64,000 bases of DNA from NCBI GenBank assembly GCA_000722615.1, contig JOKI01000021.1, forward strand, positions 25,919 to 89,918, written 5' to 3'. Positions 9,025-18,422 of the stretch are shown one piece after another (within the stretch, counting starts at the first letter, position 1; each line of letters begins with the position of its first letter). Under the pieces are notes generated by a model. It was not told the origin of the DNA and did not search any database. It worked only from the letters and a program-made list of their open reading frames with translations. The translations under genes and the position numbers were made by a program. Source of the stretch: Pseudorhizobium pelagicum (GTDB lineage Bacteria > Pseudomonadota > Alphaproteobacteria > Rhizobiales > Rhizobiaceae).

Positions 9025-10242
9025 CTAACGCAAATCGGGAGTCCGGTCAAACAACTCGCCGTGCGCACGAACGGCATAGGAATCGGTCATGCCGGCCAGA
9101 TAGTCGCCGACGTGACGGGCCCGCGCCGGCGGCGATAGCCCGGCCATGTGCTCCACCCAGTAGTGGCTGCGCATCAGCGATGGATCCGCCAGATAGGCGC
9201 CGAACAGATCCGTGACGATCTGGGCAGCACCAGTGCGGATGCGCATGATCTCCGGGTGGCGGTAGATATGCGAAAACAGGAGCTTCTTGATCAGCCGGTC
9301 CGTCTCCGCCATCTCCGGCGAAAACGTGGCGAGCACCCGACCGCAGCCGCGCACCTCTGAGGCCGACCGCGGCTTCACCTCGCTCAGGCTCTGCTGCGCA
9401 TAGCCGATGACGTCCTCCACCATGCGGGTGATCTGCCGGCGCATCATCTCGTGGGTGAAGCGGCTGGGCTCCAGATGCGGATAGCGGTCACGGACCTCCT
9501 GCATCAGGCCGGCGAGAAACGGCACGTCCTCCAGCATGTCGAAGGTCAGGTAGCCGGCGCGCAGTCCGTCGTCGATGTCATGGGTGTTGTAGGCGATGTC
9601 GTCGGCGATCGCCGCCACCTGTGCCTCCAGGCTCGCAAAGCTTGCAAGCTCCAGGTCGTAGAGCTGGCAGTAGTCGCGGATCGGCTGCGGCACCGGGCCG
9701 CGCGTTCCCTCGCCCTCCGGCGTCAGCAGCGGTCCGTTGTGCTTCACGAGGCCCTCCAGCGTCTCCCAGGTGAGATTGAGCCCGTCGAAATCGGCATAGC
9801 GCCGCTCGAGCTTGGTGACGATGCGCAGAGACTGGGCATTGTGATCAAAGCCGCCATAGGGCTGCAGCACCTCATCGAGCGCGTCCTCGCCGGTGTGGCC
9901 AAAGGGCGTGTGGCCGAAATCGTGGACGAGAGCCACGCCCTCGGCCAGATCCTCGTCGAGCTTCAGCGCGCGGGCCAGCGCACGGGCGATCTGCGCCACC
10001 TCAATCGTGTGGGTAAGGCGGGTGCGAAAATGGTCGCCGTCCGGACTGATGAAGACCTGCGTCTTGTGCTTCAGGCGGCGGAAGGCCGTGGCGTGGACGA
10101 TCCGGTCGCGGTCGCGCTGGAATTCGGAGCGGGTGAGACTGCCGCCCTCCGGGAACAGGCGCCCGCGCGACGCCCAGGGATCTGTCGCGAAGGGCGCCTT
10201 GTCGCCGCTGCCGTAGCCCAGTGCCTGCCTATCAATCGTCAT
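9025..10242 (-). CDS. dgt: dGTPase-like HD-domain triphosphohydrolase
   Basis: 405 residues. It hydrolyses dNTPs to the nucleoside and tripolyphosphate, influencing dNTP pools. Metal ligands of the HD superfamily are visible: H78 in [10 protein letters not shown]107-D108 in [12 protein letters not shown], and the later Asp in [11 protein letters not shown]. The length fits the type 2 (non-E. coli) dGTPase-like subgroup. It reads divergently from erpA across a 129-base gap that probably holds both promoters; a TATAGT-like element near 10303 is visible. Confidence 0.92.
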   Translation of the reverse strand: MTIDRQALGYGSGDKAPFATDPWASRGRLFPEGGSLTRSEFQRDRDRIVHATAFRRLKHKTQVFISPDGDHFRTRLTHTIEVAQIARALARALKLDEDLAEGVALVHDFGHTPFGHTGEDALDEVLQPYGGFDHNAQSLRIVTKLERRYADFDGLNLTWETLEGLVKHNGPLLTPEGEGTRGPVPQPIRDYCQLYDLELASFASLEAQVAAIADDIAYNTHDIDDGLRAGYLTFDMLEDVPFLAGLMQEVRDRYPHLEPSRFTHEMMRRQITRMVEDVIGYAQQSLSEVKPRSASEVRGCGRVLATFSPEMAETDRLIKKLLFSHIYRHPEIMRIRTGAAQIVTDLFGAYLADPSLMRSHYWVEHMAGLSPPARARHVGDYLAGMTDSYAVRAHGELFDRTPDLR

Positions 10243-10371
10243 GCGTCCTGCCTGGCCTCTCTGCTTGCCTCGCCCATTGACGTGGGTTTTAAGGGTTCAT
10301 ACCTATAGTGCAATCCGGCGTCAGCCGAGACTACCAACCTTACCCGAGCCTTAAACTCGGCAGGAGACGAC

Positions 10372-10704
10372 ATGACGACACCCAATGTCACCCTTTCGGA
10401 TGCCGCGGCAAAGCGCATTTCCCAGATCGTTGCAGGCGAAGCCGGCAAGCAGGCGCTGCGCGTTTCGGTGGAAGGCGGCGGTTGCTCCGGCTTCTCCTAC
10501 AAGTTCGACCTGGCCGAAACTCCGGATGCCGACGATGTGATCATTGCCAATGGCGATGCCAAGGTGCTGATCGACAGCCTGTCGCTCGTCTACATGGAGG
10601 GCTCGGAAATCGACTTCGTCGACAATCTCCTCGGCCAGTCGTTCCAGATCAAGAATCCGAATGCGGTTGCCAGCTGCGGCTGCGGCACAAGCTTCTCCGT
10701 CTGA
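10372..10704 (+). CDS. erpA: Iron-sulfur cluster insertion protein ErpA/IscA-type
   Basis: 110-residue A-type Fe-S carrier. The three conserved cysteines are present: C38 in EGGGCSGFSYKF and C102/C104 in SCGCGTSF. It passes 4Fe-4S or 2Fe-2S clusters to apo-proteins. AGGAG precedes the ATG by about 6 bases. It reads divergently from dgt and lies 76 bases before xth. In rhizobia this stand-alone gene is usually named erpA, but sequence alone does not fully separate it from iscA or sufA. Confidence 0.88.
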   Translation: MTTPNVTLSDAAAKRISQIVAGEAGKQALRVSVEGGGCSGFSYKFDLAETPDADDVIIANGDAKVLIDSLSLVYMEGSEIDFVDNLLGQSFQIKNPNAVASCGCGTSFSV

Positions 10705-10780
10705 CGGCCTGCCGTCATATCGGGCTTTCAAAGCCCGCGGCGTTCGCTAAAAGGGTGGCGACAACAGGAGCGGACAGCCG

Positions 10781-11575
10781 ATGAAGATCGCCACATGGAA
10801 CATCAACGGGGTGAAGGCGCGGATCGACAGCCTGCGCCAGTGGCTGAGCGATTCCGCGCCCGACATCGTCTGCCTGCAGGAGATCAAGTCGGTCGACGAA
10901 AACTTCCCGCGCCTGGAGATCGAAGCCCTGGGCTATCACGTCGAGACCCACGGCCAGAAGGGCTTCAACGGCGTGGCGCTGCTCTCGAAGATCCGGCCGG
11001 ACGAGGTGATCCGTGGCCTGCCGGAAGGCGACGGAGACGATCAGTCCCGTTACATCGAGGGCGTCTACTCCGTGCGCGGCGGCGTCATCCGGGTTGCCTC
11101 CATCTATCTGCCGAACGGCAATCCGGCCGACGACCCGGTGAAATATCCCTACAAGCTGAAGTGGATGGAGCGCCTTCGCCGGCATGCGGAGAACTGCCTG
11201 CTGCTGGAAGAGCCGCTGATTCTCGCCGGCGACTACAATGTCATCCCCGAGCCGCACGACTGCTTCGACCCTGCCGTCTGGGCCGGCGATGCGCTGTTCC
11301 TGCCGGAGACACGGGCCGCCTTCCGGCGCCTGGAGAGCCTGGGGCTGACGGAGGCCGTGCGGGCCACCAGCGACGCCACCAAGCTCTATACGTTCTGGGA
11401 CTATCAGGCGGGCGCTTGGCAGAAGAACAACGGCATCCGGATCGATCACATGCTGCTGTCGCCGGAGGCGGCCGACAAGCTGCGCTCGACGACGATCGAA
11501 AAGCATGTGCGGGGCTGGGAGAAGCCGTCAGACCATGTGCCGGTGACGGCACTGTTCGACTTCGAGTCGGCCTGA
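10781..11575 (+). CDS. xth: Exodeoxyribonuclease III (AP endonuclease)
   Basis: 264-residue member of the endonuclease/exonuclease/phosphatase family that cleaves at abasic sites. Visible motifs: N-terminal MKIATWNINGVKAR, the metal-binding Glu in CLQEIKS, GDYNVIPEPHD, and the C-terminal SDHVPV with its catalytic Asp-His. The length is typical. It converges with exoR: only 13 bases separate the stop codons and a shared hairpin covers this junction. Confidence 0.95.
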   Translation: MKIATWNINGVKARIDSLRQWLSDSAPDIVCLQEIKSVDENFPRLEIEALGYHVETHGQKGFNGVALLSKIRPDEVIRGLPEGDGDDQSRYIEGVYSVRGGVIRVASIYLPNGNPADDPVKYPYKLKWMERLRRHAENCLLLEEPLILAGDYNVIPEPHDCFDPAVWAGDALFLPETRAAFRRLESLGLTEAVRATSDATKLYTFWDYQAGAWQKNNGIRIDHMLLSPEAADKLRSTTIEKHVRGWEKPSDHVPVTALFDFESA

Positions 11576-11588
11576 CCTCGTCAGGCCG
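11568..11588. terminator. Hairpin between convergent xth and exoR
   Basis: Perfect 8-bp stem CGGCCTGA / TCAGGCCG with a 5-base loop. The xth stop codon lies at the end of the left arm and the exoR stop starts one base past the right arm. There is no U-tract on either strand, so this may be a weak or Rho-assisted bidirectional terminator. Confidence 0.5.
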
Positions 11589-12383
11589 CTATTCGACGGC
11601 GTGGCTGAATTCCTGCGAGAGGGCGACCGCGACGCGACGCTCCTCCTCGTTGGCCACCGAGAAGGCCTGCTCCTGAAGCTGCTGCATCCAGCCGCAGTCC
11701 TTGGGGCCGCAGCGGTCGAGTGCTGCCGTCAGGAACGCCAGTCCGCGGACCGTCTGCCCTTCCTGGAAGAGAACATCGCCGAAGACCGCCATGGCGCCGG
11801 CATGACCGCCCTTGCGGGCCTGGTTCAGCCATTTCTTGGCCTGATGGACGTTCTGCGCACCGCCCTCGCCGGCCAGGATCATCTTGGCAAGCTGGAACTG
11901 CGCTTCGGAGACGCCGAAGGCCGAGGCGGCCTGGAAATACAGCTGGCGCGCCTGAGAGAGGTCACGCTTGACCGGGCTGCCGGCAATCCCGTCCCGATAA
12001 TAGCCGGCCAGCGAAAGCAGCGCGTTGACGAAGAAGCCGGTGTCCTCCGAGCCCGGCTCGATGCCGGCCGCCGCAATCTCGTTGTAGATCTTGAAGGCCT
12101 CGAAATCGTCCTTCGCCACGCCGTCGCCATAGGCGTACATATTGGCCAGAGCCCAGCGCGAGCCGGTGTGACCCTTCTCCGCCGCATAACGGTAGGCCTC
12201 GACGGCCTCTTCCTTCTGACCGTTCTTGTAGGCCTTGAAGCCGAACTTGAAGAGGTCGAACGGCCCGGATTCCCGCGTCACCCCCGAGTTGATGTCGAAG
12301 GCGGCGGCAGAGCCGGTCATGATCACGATGGAGGCCAATGACGCCCCCAGCAGCAATACTCTCATGGATCCCTTACCAGACAT
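11589..12383 (-). CDS. exoR: ExoR, periplasmic Sel1-repeat repressor of the ExoS/ChvG-ChvI system
   Basis: 264 residues with a signal peptide (cleavage near GSAAA-FD, about residue 28) and Sel1-like repeats such as AVEAYRYAAEKGHTGSRWAL and ARQLYFQAASAFGVSEAQFQLAKM. The sequence closely resembles rhizobial ExoR as I recall it, including SGPFDLFKFGFKAYKNGQKE. Known role: it binds the periplasmic part of sensor kinase ExoS (ChvG) and represses succinoglycan synthesis until it is degraded at low pH. An internal Met at residue 7 (12365) is an alternative start. It is convergent with xth, as in related genomes. Confidence 0.93.
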   Translation of the reverse strand: MSGKGSMRVLLLGASLASIVIMTGSAAAFDINSGVTRESGPFDLFKFGFKAYKNGQKEEAVEAYRYAAEKGHTGSRWALANMYAYGDGVAKDDFEAFKIYNEIAAAGIEPGSEDTGFFVNALLSLAGYYRDGIAGSPVKRDLSQARQLYFQAASAFGVSEAQFQLAKMILAGEGGAQNVHQAKKWLNQARKGGHAGAMAVFGDVLFQEGQTVRGLAFLTAALDRCGPKDCGWMQQLQEQAFSVANEEERRVAVALSQEFSHAVE

Positions 12384-12851
12384 CGTTCACGCTCTTCCGG
12401 TCATCGGCTGGGGCACTCTGGACGGGTGCGCACCACAGCCATATCTCATCGGTCCGGAATTCGAAGGCCGGTCTCGAAGACTGCGCCAGACACTACAGGC
12501 GCTTTTCGGCGAGACTAGGACGTGGCGCATCTGCGGCCGTCTCCGGCCCGTAAATGGCCCCCGCATGTCGCCTACCGGCGCAACGCTTGGCTTTTGCTGT
12601 GAATTCCCGCCCATGATACTCCAACACAGGCGCGCCACCCCCGTGGCCCGCCTCTTTCGCCCCCATCGCTGCTCCCCGTTTGTGGCGGGAAATGGACAGA
12701 TTTGCCCCTGCGAGATGCGCCGCCGACTCTGCCAGAGATGTGTTGCCAAATCGTCACAAGAAACTCGGCCACAGGAGAAGCAGTCGGGCATGCCTCCATA
12801 AAAAAAGCCCGGCACAGCGGCCGGGCCTTCACGTCTCGAATGTTCGAACGA
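12384..12851. other. 468-base intergenic region upstream of exoR
   Basis: It must hold the exoR promoter and 5' leader, and contains the terminator of the FadL-type gene at its right end. Short open frames exist on both strands, but they have cysteine/arginine-rich composition and no good ribosome site. I see no convincing gene. The length is large for this gene-dense area, so a regulatory leader or small RNA is possible but not shown. Confidence 0.4.
12800..12829 (-). terminator. Rho-independent terminator of the FadL-type gene
   Basis: GC-rich stem GCCCGGC / GCCGGGC with a 6-base loop. On the minus strand it is followed by seven T residues (plus-strand A run 12800-12806). It lies 23 bases past the stop. 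Confidence 0.85.
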
Positions 12852-14081
12852 CTAGAACCGGACCTTCAGAGAGGTCGAGATGCCGGCCGCAAGGTCATCG
12901 TCGAACGTGTAGTTCGCACGCTGGCCATAGGTCTGGCCATCGATCACCACGGTGTTGGAGCTGCCCCCGGTCAGCAGGGCAAGAGCACCAGCGACCCGGA
13001 ACTCGACGTTCTTCGTCGGGGCGTAGGCCGCGCCGACGCCGAGTGTCCAGGTGTCCGTCTGGGTTCCGAAGTCCTGCGACGTTCCACGGTCCCAGGTGAC
13101 GCTGACGGCACCGCTCCACTGTTCGTTGAACTTGTGACCGACGCCGCCAGATACGGTCCAGCCGTCACGGTAGCCGAGGTCGAGGGAGGTAACTGCGGTA
13201 CTTGTGTTGCAAACGCCAGAGACTGCCACATTGCAATAGAAGGGTATTTTCTGGAACTGGCTCCAGTCCGTCCATTTGACCGAGCCGAAGGCGAGCCAGC
13301 CTGGCGCGATGCCCGACTGAACTTTCAGTTCAACCACGTCAGGCATATTCTGGGAGCCATTCACGCCGAACGCTCCTGGAATTGCAGAGTTTACCTGCGT
13401 CAGATCCAAGGTGCCCGTGATGTCGTTGAGTTTCACCTCACTGTTGTAGACGAGGCTTGCACGGAACGCGTACTCCGGAATCTCGTAGGCAACGCCAGCG
13501 CGCCAACCCCAACCATCGCCCTCGAGGTCCAAGCGCCCCACGCCTGTCAAAGGAACGCCTGCCGGGAAGGCCTGAACAAGCCGCTCTTGGAAACCGTAAA
13601 CCTCTTGATAAAACGTACCACCGATCAGGCGAAGCTGTCCCGGGCCTGCGTCAAAACGGTAGGAGCAGGTGACCGCGTAGTTCCGGCTTTCAACCTTTGT
13701 TTCGATGTCTTCGTTGGCACCAGCCCAGTTCCGGCCAGGATTCTTATGGGCACCCCATGGCTCCGAATAATCGAACATGCAGTCCGCTGCGTCACCGATG
13801 GCGGCTTTCGCGCCAATCCGAGGAACCCAGTAGCTTTCGCTGCCCTCTGCCGTGGTGGGCAAGCCAGTAAGGCTGCCACCCTCGGCCTTGTCTGTCACAT
13901 TGTTCAGCTCACGCTGCGGCGCTACAAATGTCACCGCTGACTCAGCTGCAAAGCGTCCTTCGTCGAACAACAGGTCGATGTTGTAACCGCCGCGCTCAAG
14001 GCCTCCCGCCAGAGCCGTCGATGTCAGGGCGCAGCTTGCAGCAAGTGCCAGAATCCCTTTGGAAATAAGCGTCTTTTTCAT
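12852..14081 (-). CDS. FadL/OmpP1-family outer-membrane transport protein
   Basis: 409 residues: signal peptide (MKKTLISKGILALAASCALT, cleaved near ALA-GG), then a repetitive beta-barrel ending in LKVRF with the terminal Phe typical of outer-membrane proteins. Family features include the N-terminal ERGGYNIDLLFDEGRFAAES region and WTDWSQFQKIPF. FadL-type porins take up long-chain fatty acids or other hydrophobic molecules; the actual ligand is unknown. Start chosen at MKKT because GGGAG lies just upstream and the preceding residues are not signal-like. It is visibly richer in A/T than its neighbours. Two extra cysteines (CNVAVSGVC) may form an extracellular loop disulfide. Confidence 0.88.
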   Translation of the reverse strand: MKKTLISKGILALAASCALTSTALAGGLERGGYNIDLLFDEGRFAAESAVTFVAPQRELNNVTDKAEGGSLTGLPTTAEGSESYWVPRIGAKAAIGDAADCMFDYSEPWGAHKNPGRNWAGANEDIETKVESRNYAVTCSYRFDAGPGQLRLIGGTFYQEVYGFQERLVQAFPAGVPLTGVGRLDLEGDGWGWRAGVAYEIPEYAFRASLVYNSEVKLNDITGTLDLTQVNSAIPGAFGVNGSQNMPDVVELKVQSGIAPGWLAFGSVKWTDWSQFQKIPFYCNVAVSGVCNTSTAVTSLDLGYRDGWTVSGGVGHKFNEQWSGAVSVTWDRGTSQDFGTQTDTWTLGVGAAYAPTKNVEFRVAGALALLTGGSSNTVVIDGQTYGQRANYTFDDDLAAGISTSLKVRF

Positions 14082-14430
14082 TCTTCTCCCACCTCCCGGT
14101 ATGTGATGGGCGCGAGTGTAGATGCAGTTAGGTAAATGACAACTTTCCGAAATTCGCCGCCTCACCCTGCGGGCTACGTCATATTTACGTAACCTTGGCT
14201 GGAACACCTGCTTTTCCGGACTTTTCCGCGAAATTCTTCCTACTTTCGCCGCATATGGTGCAATTTCTGGAATTTCATTCTACGCAGCCTGCGCCCTGTG
14301 CCATTGTGGCAACATTGCGTCAAGCGATTGCCCCATGCAGGAACCTATTGCATTCGCCGACGCCACACGACAACAAACGGCCCCGGAGCGCCGATCTGCG
14401 CTCCGGGGCCGCCAGATTCCTAGAGGAAGC
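14082..14430. other. Intergenic region between valS and the FadL-type gene
   Basis: 349 bases, A/T-richer than the surroundings near 14195-14290. It holds the promoter and leader of the FadL-type gene at its left side and the valS hairpin at its right side. No convincing gene is seen. Confidence 0.4.
14378..14411 (-). terminator. Strong hairpin after valS
   Basis: Perfect 13-bp stem CGGCCCCGGAGCG / CGCTCCGGGGCCG with an 8-base loop, 19 bases past the valS stop. It is followed on the minus strand by the imperfect T-tract TTGTTGTCG. Confidence 0.7.
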
Positions 14431-17346
14431 TTAGCCCGCTTCTGCGATTCTCTGCACGGCTGTCCTCAGGCTGTTCAACTGCACCTCGAGCTCGGCGTGG
14501 CGCTCGCGCTCGGCGGCAACCACCTCCGGATCGGCATTCTGGACGAATTTTTCGTTTGCGAGCTTCTTGCCGATGCGTTCCCGCTCCGCCTCGACCTTTC
14601 CGATCGCCTTCTCGATGCGCGCCCTTTCGGCCGAGAGGTCGATCAGGTTCCCGAGCGGCAGGCAGGCGACCGCTTCGCCGACGACGACCTGGGCTGCCCC
14701 CTTCGGAGCCGCCGCGGCCATTTCGATGCTCTCCACGCGGGCCATCCGGCGGATGGCGGCATCGTGGCGCTTGAGGCGGGCCTCCGTGGTGTCACTGGCG
14801 CCCACGACGATGAGCGGCGCCACCGCCGACGGCGGGACGTTCATCTCTGCCCGGGCGGACCGCAGGCCGGAGACGAGATCCACCAGCCAGTTGATTTCCG
14901 CTGCGGCCGCGTCGTCGGTGAACTCGGGCGCTGGCCAGTCGGCATGGCAGAGCAAGGTGTCGCGGCTTTCGGTGTGCGCCCAGAGCTCCTCCGTCATGAA
15001 CGGCATGAAGGGATGCAGCAGCTTGTAGATTTCTTCCAGAACATAGGCCGCGCAGGCTTGGGCCTCCGCCTTCGCCTTTTCGTCCTCGCCGGAAAAGATC
15101 GGCTTCAGGAGCTCCAGGTACCAGTCGCAGACCTGGTTCCAGACGAAACGGTAGAGAGAGCTCGCCGCATCGTTGAAGCGCTGTCCCTCGATCGCGTCGG
15201 TGACATCGCGGATGGTGCCGGCAAGCTCGGTGAGGATCCAGCGGTTGATGGTGAGCGTCGCCGTCTCCGGGATGAAATGCGGATCGCGCTTCACGCCGTT
15301 CATCTCGGCAAAACGCGTCGCGTTCCAGAGCTTCGTGCCGAAGTTGCGGTAGCCGGCGATACGGGCCGGATCGAGCTTCACGTCCCTGCCCTGCGCTGCC
15401 ATGATGGCCAGCGTGAAGCGCAGCGCGTCGGCACCATATTCGTCGATCAGCTCCAGCGGATCGATGACGTTGCCCTTCGACTTCGACATCTTCTGGCCGT
15501 TCTTGTCGCGAACCAGAGCATGCACATAGACCGTGTGGAAGGGCTCGACCGGGTTGCCGGCCTCGTCCTTCATGAAGTGCAGGCCCATCATCATCATCCG
15601 GGCGACCCAGAAGAAGATGATGTCGAAGCCGGTGACCAGCACGCTAGTCGGATAGTATTTCTCCAGCTCCTTCGTCTGCTGCGGCCAGCCGAGCGTCGAG
15701 AAGGGCCAGAGGGCCGACGAGAACCAGGTGTCGAGCACATCCTCGTCGCGCGTCAGGATCTCGCCCGGGCGGAAGTTCTCCAGCAGGTCCTCGACGTAGG
15801 CCTTCATCGGGCCTTCGTGGGCGATATAATGCTGGATGGCCGCGTGCAGCGCCTCTTCCTCGGTCTTCTCGACGAAGACCTGGCCGTCCGGGCCGTACCA
15901 GGCCGGGATCTGGTGGCCCCACCAGAGCTGGCGCGAGATGCACCAGGGCTGGATGTTCTCCATCCATTCGAAATAGGTCTTTTCCCAGTTCTTGGGCACG
16001 AAGTTCGTGCGCCCCTCGCGCACCGAGGCGATGGCCGGCTGGGCGAGCGTTTCGGCATCGACGAACCACTGGTCGGTCAGCATCGGCTCGATGACGACGT
16101 TGGAGCGGTCCCCGAAGGGCTGCATGATCTTCTTGTTCTCGACATAGGGAATGTCGTTGCCCTCGTCGTCCTTGACGGTGACCGCCAGACCATCGGCATT
16201 GATCGCCTCGACGATCAGCTTGCGGGCGGCGTAGCGATCAAGGCCGCGATACTCCTCCGGCACCAGGTTGATGTCGTCGACCTCGGCTTCTGAAGGCAGT
16301 CTGCCGGATGTTGCGATCGCCTGCGCCTGTGCCGCGCAGGCGGCGTAGGGCTCGCCGTCCTGGCGCATCGACGCGGTGCCATCCATCAGCCGGTAGAGCG
16401 GAATGTTGTTGCGCTTGGCGACCTGATAGTCGTTGAAATCGTGGGCGCCGGTGATCTTGACGGCGCCGGAGCCGAAGGTCGGATCCGGGTATTCATCGGT
16501 GATGATCGGAATCAGCCGGCGATGCGCCTTCGGCCCGACCGGAATTTCGCAGAGCTTGCCGACGATCGAAGCGTAGCGCTCGTCGGAGGGATGGACGGCG
16601 ACCGCACCGTCACCCAGCATCGTCTCCGGCCGCGTGGTGGCGATGGCGATGTAGTTGCGCTCCTCCTGGAGGATGACGTTGCCGTCGGCGTCCTTCTCGA
16701 CGTAGGTATAGGTCTCGCCGCCCGCCAGCGGATACTTGAAGTGCCACATGTGGCCGTCGGCTTCGCGGTTCTCGACCTCGATGTCGGAGATCGCCGTCTC
16801 GAACTGCGGATCCCAGTTGACGAGACGCTTGCCGCGATAGATGAGCCCTTGCTTGTAAAGCGTTACGAAGACTTCGAGAACGGCTTCCGACAGCCCCTCA
16901 TCCATGGTGAAGCGTTCGCGCGACCAGTCGCAGGATGCGCCGAGGCGCTTCAGCTGGTTGAAGATCAGTCCTCCGGACTCTTCCTTCCACTCCCAGATCT
17001 TGTCGATGAAGGCCTCGCGGCCCATCTCGCGGCGACCCGGCAGCTGTCGCTCCGCCAGCTGCCGTTCGACCACCATCTGCGTCGCAATGCCGGCATGGTC
17101 CATGCCCGGCTGCCACAGCACATCCTTGCCGCGCATGCGCTCGAAGCGCACCATGATGTCCTGCAGCGTGTTGTTGAGCGCATGGCCCATGTGCAACGAG
17201 CCGGTGACATTCGGTGGCGGGATCACGATGGTGAAAGGCTCGGCGCCGGGCTTGGCATTGGCGCCAGCCCGAAATGCGTCGGCCTCGTCCCATGCAGCGG
17301 CGATTTTCGGCTCAACGGCGGCGGAATCATAGGTTTTTTCGAGCAT
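14431..17346 (-). CDS. valS: Valyl-tRNA synthetase
   Basis: 971-residue class I synthetase. The HIGH motif reads HMGH at 52-55 in PPNVTGSLHMGHALNNT; the KMSKS motif is KMSKSKGNVIDP in the C-terminal half of the catalytic domain; the CP1 editing insert lies between them; a C-terminal coiled coil (LIDLSAERARIEKAIGKVE onward) is typical of ValRS. Start MLEKTYDSAAVEPK agrees with the family. It lies downstream of popZ with a terminator between them, so the two are probably transcribed separately. Confidence 0.97.
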   Translation of the reverse strand: MLEKTYDSAAVEPKIAAAWDEADAFRAGANAKPGAEPFTIVIPPPNVTGSLHMGHALNNTLQDIMVRFERMRGKDVLWQPGMDHAGIATQMVVERQLAERQLPGRREMGREAFIDKIWEWKEESGGLIFNQLKRLGASCDWSRERFTMDEGLSEAVLEVFVTLYKQGLIYRGKRLVNWDPQFETAISDIEVENREADGHMWHFKYPLAGGETYTYVEKDADGNVILQEERNYIAIATTRPETMLGDGAVAVHPSDERYASIVGKLCEIPVGPKAHRRLIPIITDEYPDPTFGSGAVKITGAHDFNDYQVAKRNNIPLYRLMDGTASMRQDGEPYAACAAQAQAIATSGRLPSEAEVDDINLVPEEYRGLDRYAARKLIVEAINADGLAVTVKDDEGNDIPYVENKKIMQPFGDRSNVVIEPMLTDQWFVDAETLAQPAIASVREGRTNFVPKNWEKTYFEWMENIQPWCISRQLWWGHQIPAWYGPDGQVFVEKTEEEALHAAIQHYIAHEGPMKAYVEDLLENFRPGEILTRDEDVLDTWFSSALWPFSTLGWPQQTKELEKYYPTSVLVTGFDIIFFWVARMMMMGLHFMKDEAGNPVEPFHTVYVHALVRDKNGQKMSKSKGNVIDPLELIDEYGADALRFTLAIMAAQGRDVKLDPARIAGYRNFGTKLWNATRFAEMNGVKRDPHFIPETATLTINRWILTELAGTIRDVTDAIEGQRFNDAASSLYRFVWNQVCDWYLELLKPIFSGEDEKAKAEAQACAAYVLEEIYKLLHPFMPFMTEELWAHTESRDTLLCHADWPAPEFTDDAAAAEINWLVDLVSGLRSARAEMNVPPSAVAPLIVVGASDTTEARLKRHDAAIRRMARVESIEMAAAAPKGAAQVVVGEAVACLPLGNLIDLSAERARIEKAIGKVEAERERIGKKLANEKFVQNADPEVVAAERERHAELEVQLNSLRTAVQRIAEAG

Positions 17347-17408
17347 TTTCCGACCAGATCTGGAGTTCTTGTTGTTGGTGTAAATAGGACTGGGAAATAC
17401 GAGTCAAT

Positions 17409-17436
17409 AAAAAAGCCGCCCCGTCACCGGAGCGGC
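17409..17436 (-). terminator. Rho-independent terminator of popZ
   Basis: Stem GCCGCCCCG / CGGAGCGGC (8 of 9 paired) with a 4-base loop and a six-T run on the minus strand (plus-strand A run 17409-17414), 23 bases past the popZ stop. Confidence 0.8.
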
Positions 17437-17459
17437 CCCTGCTCGAAAATGACGCGGTG

Positions 17460-18242
17460 TCAGCGCCGCGGGCCGCGGGCGACGCGTTCGATTTCTTCCC
17501 GCACGAGGCGCTCGACGAGCGTCGGCAGATTGTCGTCCAGCCAGTCCTGCAGCATCGGCCGCAGCATCTCCTGCGCCAGATCCTCAAGCGAGCGGTTCTG
17601 AATGCCGTCGAAGGCCGCGGCAAGCTCTCCGAAGGAGCGCGACACCTGGGCACCGGCCTCTTCGGACATCAGGCTTGCGGCGGATTCGATCCTTGCCGGC
17701 AGGCTCTGCGGCTCGGAACGTTCCGCAACGGCTGCAACCGGCGCCCGGACGGGCTCGGCAGGAGCGGCAACGGCCGGAGCCTGCTCTTCTTCCCGTACGG
17801 GCTGCTGCCTCGGCTCGGCGACCAGCCGCTCGGGCTGCGGGTAGGACACGACCTGCTCCGGCTGGCGGGCGGCAGGACGGTCGGGAAAGGCGGCCACGGC
17901 CGGAGCCGGCATCGGGAACTGACCGGGACGGTTGTCGAAGGCACGGTCGGCGCCGGCACGCACACGGGCTGCGACATCGGCGAGCGACAACGAGCGCTCC
18001 GGCTCGGGTTCGCTGAAAGGCCTGCGCGCGGGTTCTGCATGGGCCGGCTGACCCGGATCATTGGCAGCCACTTCCGCGGTCATGCCAAGCTCTTCCTCGT
18101 CGAAATCCTCTTCGGCATAGACCGGGGGAAGCGAACGCTGCAGGCTGTCCTCAGCCGGGGGCTCATTGCTCTCGATGATCCGGCGGATGGACGCCAGTAT
18201 CTCTTCCATCGACGGTTCACGCGCTACATTTGGCTGAGCCAT
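17460..18242 (-). CDS. popZ: Pole-organizing protein PopZ (DUF2497)
   Basis: 260 residues with the PopZ layout: a short N-terminal helix with REPSMEEILASIRRIIESNE, a long Pro/Ala/Glu-rich disordered middle (about 35-195), and a conserved helical C-terminus (LEDLAQEMLRPMLQDWLDDN through LVEEIERVARG-like residues) that drives self-assembly. PopZ forms a matrix at cell poles; in polar-growing Rhizobiales it marks the growth pole and tethers the chromosome origin. GGGGA lies 5 bases before this ATG; another ATG two codons upstream (18248) is possible. It lies between valS and pcm. tolC, which I would expect before it, is absent. Confidence 0.9.
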   Translation of the reverse strand: MAQPNVAREPSMEEILASIRRIIESNEPPAEDSLQRSLPPVYAEEDFDEEELGMTAEVAANDPGQPAHAEPARRPFSEPEPERSLSLADVAARVRAGADRAFDNRPGQFPMPAPAVAAFPDRPAARQPEQVVSYPQPERLVAEPRQQPVREEEQAPAVAAPAEPVRAPVAAVAERSEPQSLPARIESAASLMSEEAGAQVSRSFGELAAAFDGIQNRSLEDLAQEMLRPMLQDWLDDNLPTLVERLVREEIERVARGPRR

Positions 18243-18422
18243 TTTCATCCCCGCAACTGACTGATCGATCGGTTCGCGTATCGGAACTCGAATCGCCTAC
18301 AGTTTAGGGCACGGGCGTAGACGGAAACAATCGCAGGATTCACAAGACCTTGCCGGACCCACAGATTTGTTCGCGGGTGAGTCCCCGCAGTCACACCGCA
18401 ACACGGGCGGCAGAGACCGGTT

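Noticed and set aside
12387-12815. 142-residue minus-strand frame upstream of exoR
   Set aside because: No ribosome site, Cys/Arg/Pro-rich composition, and it covers the FadL terminator.
14335-16293. 652-residue plus-strand frame opposite valS
   Set aside because: Shadow of valS: repetitive Arg/His/Gly composition and no recognisable domain.
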